Shown here: one piece after another, positions 13,338 through 14,726 of the stretch
How positions within the stretch are numbered: the first letter of the stretch is position 1
Layout of the letters: every line of letters starts with the position of its first letter
Source: Alphaproteobacteria bacterium
GTDB taxonomy: Bacteria > Pseudomonadota > Alphaproteobacteria > Micropepsales > Micropepsaceae
Direction: 5' to 3'
NCBI GenBank assembly: GCA_025935155.1
Contig: JAICVV010000018.1
Span: 1-14,726, forward strand
Length of the DNA: 14,726 nucleotides
Notes under the pieces: model-generated
Seen by the model: the letters and a program-made list of their open reading frames with translations, nothing else
The model's database searches: none
What the model was told of the DNA's origin: nothing
Position numbers and translations under genes: made by a program

Positions 13338-13386
13338 GCTTCCCTTCACACGCGGGAGGTCGCATGTTCAATCCATGCCGCGCCCA
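13338..13386 (+). pseudogene. tRNA-Val(CAC) 3'-half remnant
   Basis: This stretch mirrors the anticodon arm, T arm and acceptor end of the intact tRNA-Val at 4690. Shared blocks are CCCTTCACACG (anticodon loop), GTTCAATCC (T loop) and CGCGCCCAC (acceptor). The T stem is GCATG/CATGC, still perfectly paired though different from ACAGG/CCTGT in the intact gene, which implies descent from a once-functional, distinct tRNA-Val. The anticodon stem is broken by an extra base, the end reads CTA rather than CCA, and no D arm joins it directly. A poor 5'-half look-alike (AGGCACGTGGCTCATC, from 13272) lies about 40 bases further up and is less certain. TTGACG at 13316-13321 recalls the tRNA promoter. Confidence 0.75.
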
Positions 13387-13799
13387 CTATCGATCTGTCG
13401 GGATTGACTCTGCTGAACCGGCTGTTGCAGCGCACCGTGGACAAGCATCTCTTTGGCTTTGACCTCGCCATATTGCTGTTGCTTGAAATCCGTCAGCCGT
13501 TTCTCTGCCGCGCGAAATGCTTCCTTGATGGATGTGTGCACATTCGGCGCGGCATGGCGCAACGCTGGTTTGTGCGGTTCGCGGCTAACGGCAATCTCGC
13601 GTCCCGGCACGCGCATCGCAATATGCACCTCCGGAACGTTTCCGCTGCGATGTTGCTTGTGAGGCATCTCGACAGAAACCCTGCAGCCAACCAGATGCGG
13701 GTAGAGTTTCTCGAGCCGCTCCACATGTTCCCGGATGAGGGATTCCATGGCGGCAGTAGGCTCGATGTTGTGGAAAGCGATCTCAAGCGGAATGTCCAT
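13368..13799 (-). CDS. HPF/RaiA-family ribosome hibernation factor
   Basis: A 143-aa protein with the HPF/RaiA domain at residues 1-115: strand PLEIAFHNIEP, helix AMESLIREHVERLEKLYP, strands VGCRVSVEMP and VPEVHIAMRVP, strand EIAVSREP, and helix NVHTSIKEAFRAAEKRLTDF. Such proteins sit in the mRNA/tRNA channel of the 30S subunit and silence ribosomes in starvation. The tail after 115 is Gln/Ser-rich (QQPVQQSQSRQ); there is no long-HPF dimerisation domain. The ATG follows GAGG, which overlaps the stop of the upstream gene eight bases away, so they form one operon. The last codons (GRGMD and stop) lie in the tRNA-Val remnant, suggesting the C-terminus was altered when that sequence arrived or decayed. 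It converges with pstB. Confidence 0.87.
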   Translation of the reverse strand: MDIPLEIAFHNIEPTAAMESLIREHVERLEKLYPHLVGCRVSVEMPHKQHRSGNVPEVHIAMRVPGREIAVSREPHKPALRHAAPNVHTSIKEAFRAAEKRLTDFKQQQYGEVKAKEMLVHGALQQPVQQSQSRQIDSGRGMD

Positions 13800-13807
13800 C
13801 GATAACC

Positions 13808-14726
13808 TCAGTAACGCAGGATGGCGGCCGCGGGTGTCTCAGCAGGCATCATGAATTGCGGGACGACATGCGCCTGGCCGCCCTTGCGCAAAGACCAGGT
13901 TAGCGCTTCGTCCAGCGTTGCGTCGTCCAACTGCGGTTCGCAGAGATCCGACAGGATGAGGGTATCCACACGGCCGTCTCGCGCGGCACCGGCGATTTCG
14001 TCGATATCTGTAGAAACGTGGCTGCCGCCCATCAGGGAGCAAAAGCGTTCCACAAGACGCTTGTCCGCGTCCGACCGGAGGGGCTGAAGCGCGTTCTGAG
14101 CGCGCTGGAGCAGCTGCTGCTCCGTCATCTCATCCGGATTTTCGTCAATGCCGGTGTAGAGAAGGTCGGGATGGTTGCCCAATGAGCGGAACTGCCCTTG
14201 ATTCTCCGCCAACGCAATCAGAACGATAGGAAGGCGTTCGCGCCTTGCATATTCTTCCACCGCGTTCGACACTTCGCGGAGATACTGGATGATTTCCGTC
14301 TTGCGGTAATCTTCGGGCGCGTTCTCACCCTCGTAGTCAGTACGGGCCATCACGCTCTGCACGCCTTCAGGAAGTTCAATTTCGACCGGAACAATGGTGT
14401 CGCGGCCCGCACTGTACAGTCGCGCGCGCTCCCGGCTGATTGTGAGGACGAGAAATCGCCCGTCTCCGTCCAGCAGGGAGAGAAGGGGAAACAGATGAAG
14501 TCGCTCGCCGGCGCAAACATGCTCCCGCGGTTCGACCGGCAAATTGAACGACCGCATTCCGTGGGTGCTCACGAAAAGCGCAAGCCCGTGCGCCTGCTCG
14601 CGCCAGAACGCTTCGTCATTTACGAGAGCGCGCGCCGGCGCAAGCAGGCGTTCGGCTTCGTCGGGGCGGATACCGATATCGGCCAATTTGCTTTCTGCTG
14701 AATTCAGGAGATTTTTCAGCCTTGCC
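13808..14726 (-). CDS. Probable baeRF-type (bacterial eRF1-like) protein, N-terminus outside window
   Basis: The frame is open to the right edge, so the start lies outside. A TTG at 14686 is not the likely start, because the preceding codons (RLKNLLNSAESKLADIG) continue the protein in a way typical of the family. At least 305 residues are seen. Recognisable pieces are LLAPARALVNDEAFWREQAHGLALF, FLVLTISRERARLYSAG, LLYTGIDENPDEM and, in the last domain, AGAARDGRVDTLILSD. This matches my knowledge of bacterial-archaeal-eukaryotic release factor (baeRF) proteins, which share the eRF1/pelota core folds and are proposed to act in ribosome rescue or dormancy. I see no GGQ peptide-release loop. Placement eight bases before an HPF gene fits that role. 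The family call rests on pattern memory, so subfamily is left open. Confidence 0.65.
   Translation of the reverse strand, partial: ARLKNLLNSAESKLADIGIRPDEAERLLAPARALVNDEAFWREQAHGLALFVSTHGMRSFNLPVEPREHVCAGERLHLFPLLSLLDGDGRFLVLTISRERARLYSAGRDTIVPVEIELPEGVQSVMARTDYEGENAPEDYRKTEIIQYLREVSNAVEEYARRERLPIVLIALAENQGQFRSLGNHPDLLYTGIDENPDEMTEQQLLQRAQNALQPLRSDADKRLVERFCSLMGGSHVSTDIDEIAGAARDGRVDTLILSDLCEPQLDDATLDEALTWSLRKGGQAHVVPQFMMPAETPAAAILRY

Noticed and set aside
1..14726. CRISPR arrays, integrase genes or replication origins
   Set aside because: No regularly spaced repeats, no tyrosine or serine recombinase motifs and no iteron-like repeats were seen; the only transposase is the IS1595-type one.

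Overview
This is a GC-rich bacterial chromosome segment. The pst/pho gene set, the codon preferences, a tRNA-Val(CAC) with a CTTGAC-type -35 upstream, and an IS1595-family element with small cargo genes all point to an alphaproteobacterium. I cannot name the genus from sequence alone.

Layout from left to right. (1) Positions 1-480 hold the 3' part of a phosphoglycolate phosphatase-type HAD hydrolase gene. (2) Positions 487-3518 are a complete, visibly lower-GC transposable element of about 3.03 kb. It is bounded by 40-bp imperfect inverted repeats (32/40 matches) and a near-perfect 8-bp target duplication (AAAGAAAT/TAAGAAAT), and it sits on the stop codon of the phosphatase gene. It encodes an IS1595/ISXO2-type transposase, then three small hypothetical genes (possibly a fourth very small one) on the + strand, and on the - strand a 404-aa synthetase-only RelA/SpoT-domain protein. 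(3) Positions 3664-4554 encode a secreted EXORDIUM-like protein with a HEFAE motif, followed by a strong intrinsic terminator. (4) Positions 4690-4764 are an intact tRNA-Val(CAC) with its own promoter. (5) Positions 4852-13273 form a phosphate-starvation regulon: a Pho box, an OprP-like porin and pstS on +; phoB, phoU and phoR on - (transcribed phoR-phoU-phoB); and a divergent pstC-pstA-pstB operon on +. PhoB-box-like direct repeats (7-4-7 spacing) occur before the porin, at the phoR/phoU junction, and back to back between phoR and pstC. (6) Just after pstB is a degenerate 3' half of a tRNA-Val(CAC) gene, in direct orientation with the intact tRNA 8.6 kb away. (7) Positions 13368-14726 carry an HPF/RaiA ribosome-hibernation gene and, upstream of it in the same operon, a baeRF-type (bacterial eRF1-like) gene that runs off the right edge.

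How the genes work together. Under phosphate limitation PhoR would phosphorylate PhoB, which would bind the Pho boxes and raise OprP-like outer-membrane uptake, PstS capture and PstCAB import; PhoU would couple transporter state to PhoR. The PhoR here has no visible transmembrane segment, so it probably senses through PhoU/PstB in the cytoplasm. The HPF-baeRF pair looks like a separate ribosome dormancy or rescue unit. The most interesting segment is the cargo-carrying IS1595-family element with a mobile (p)ppGpp-synthetase-like (possible toxSAS) gene and uncharacterised small partners.
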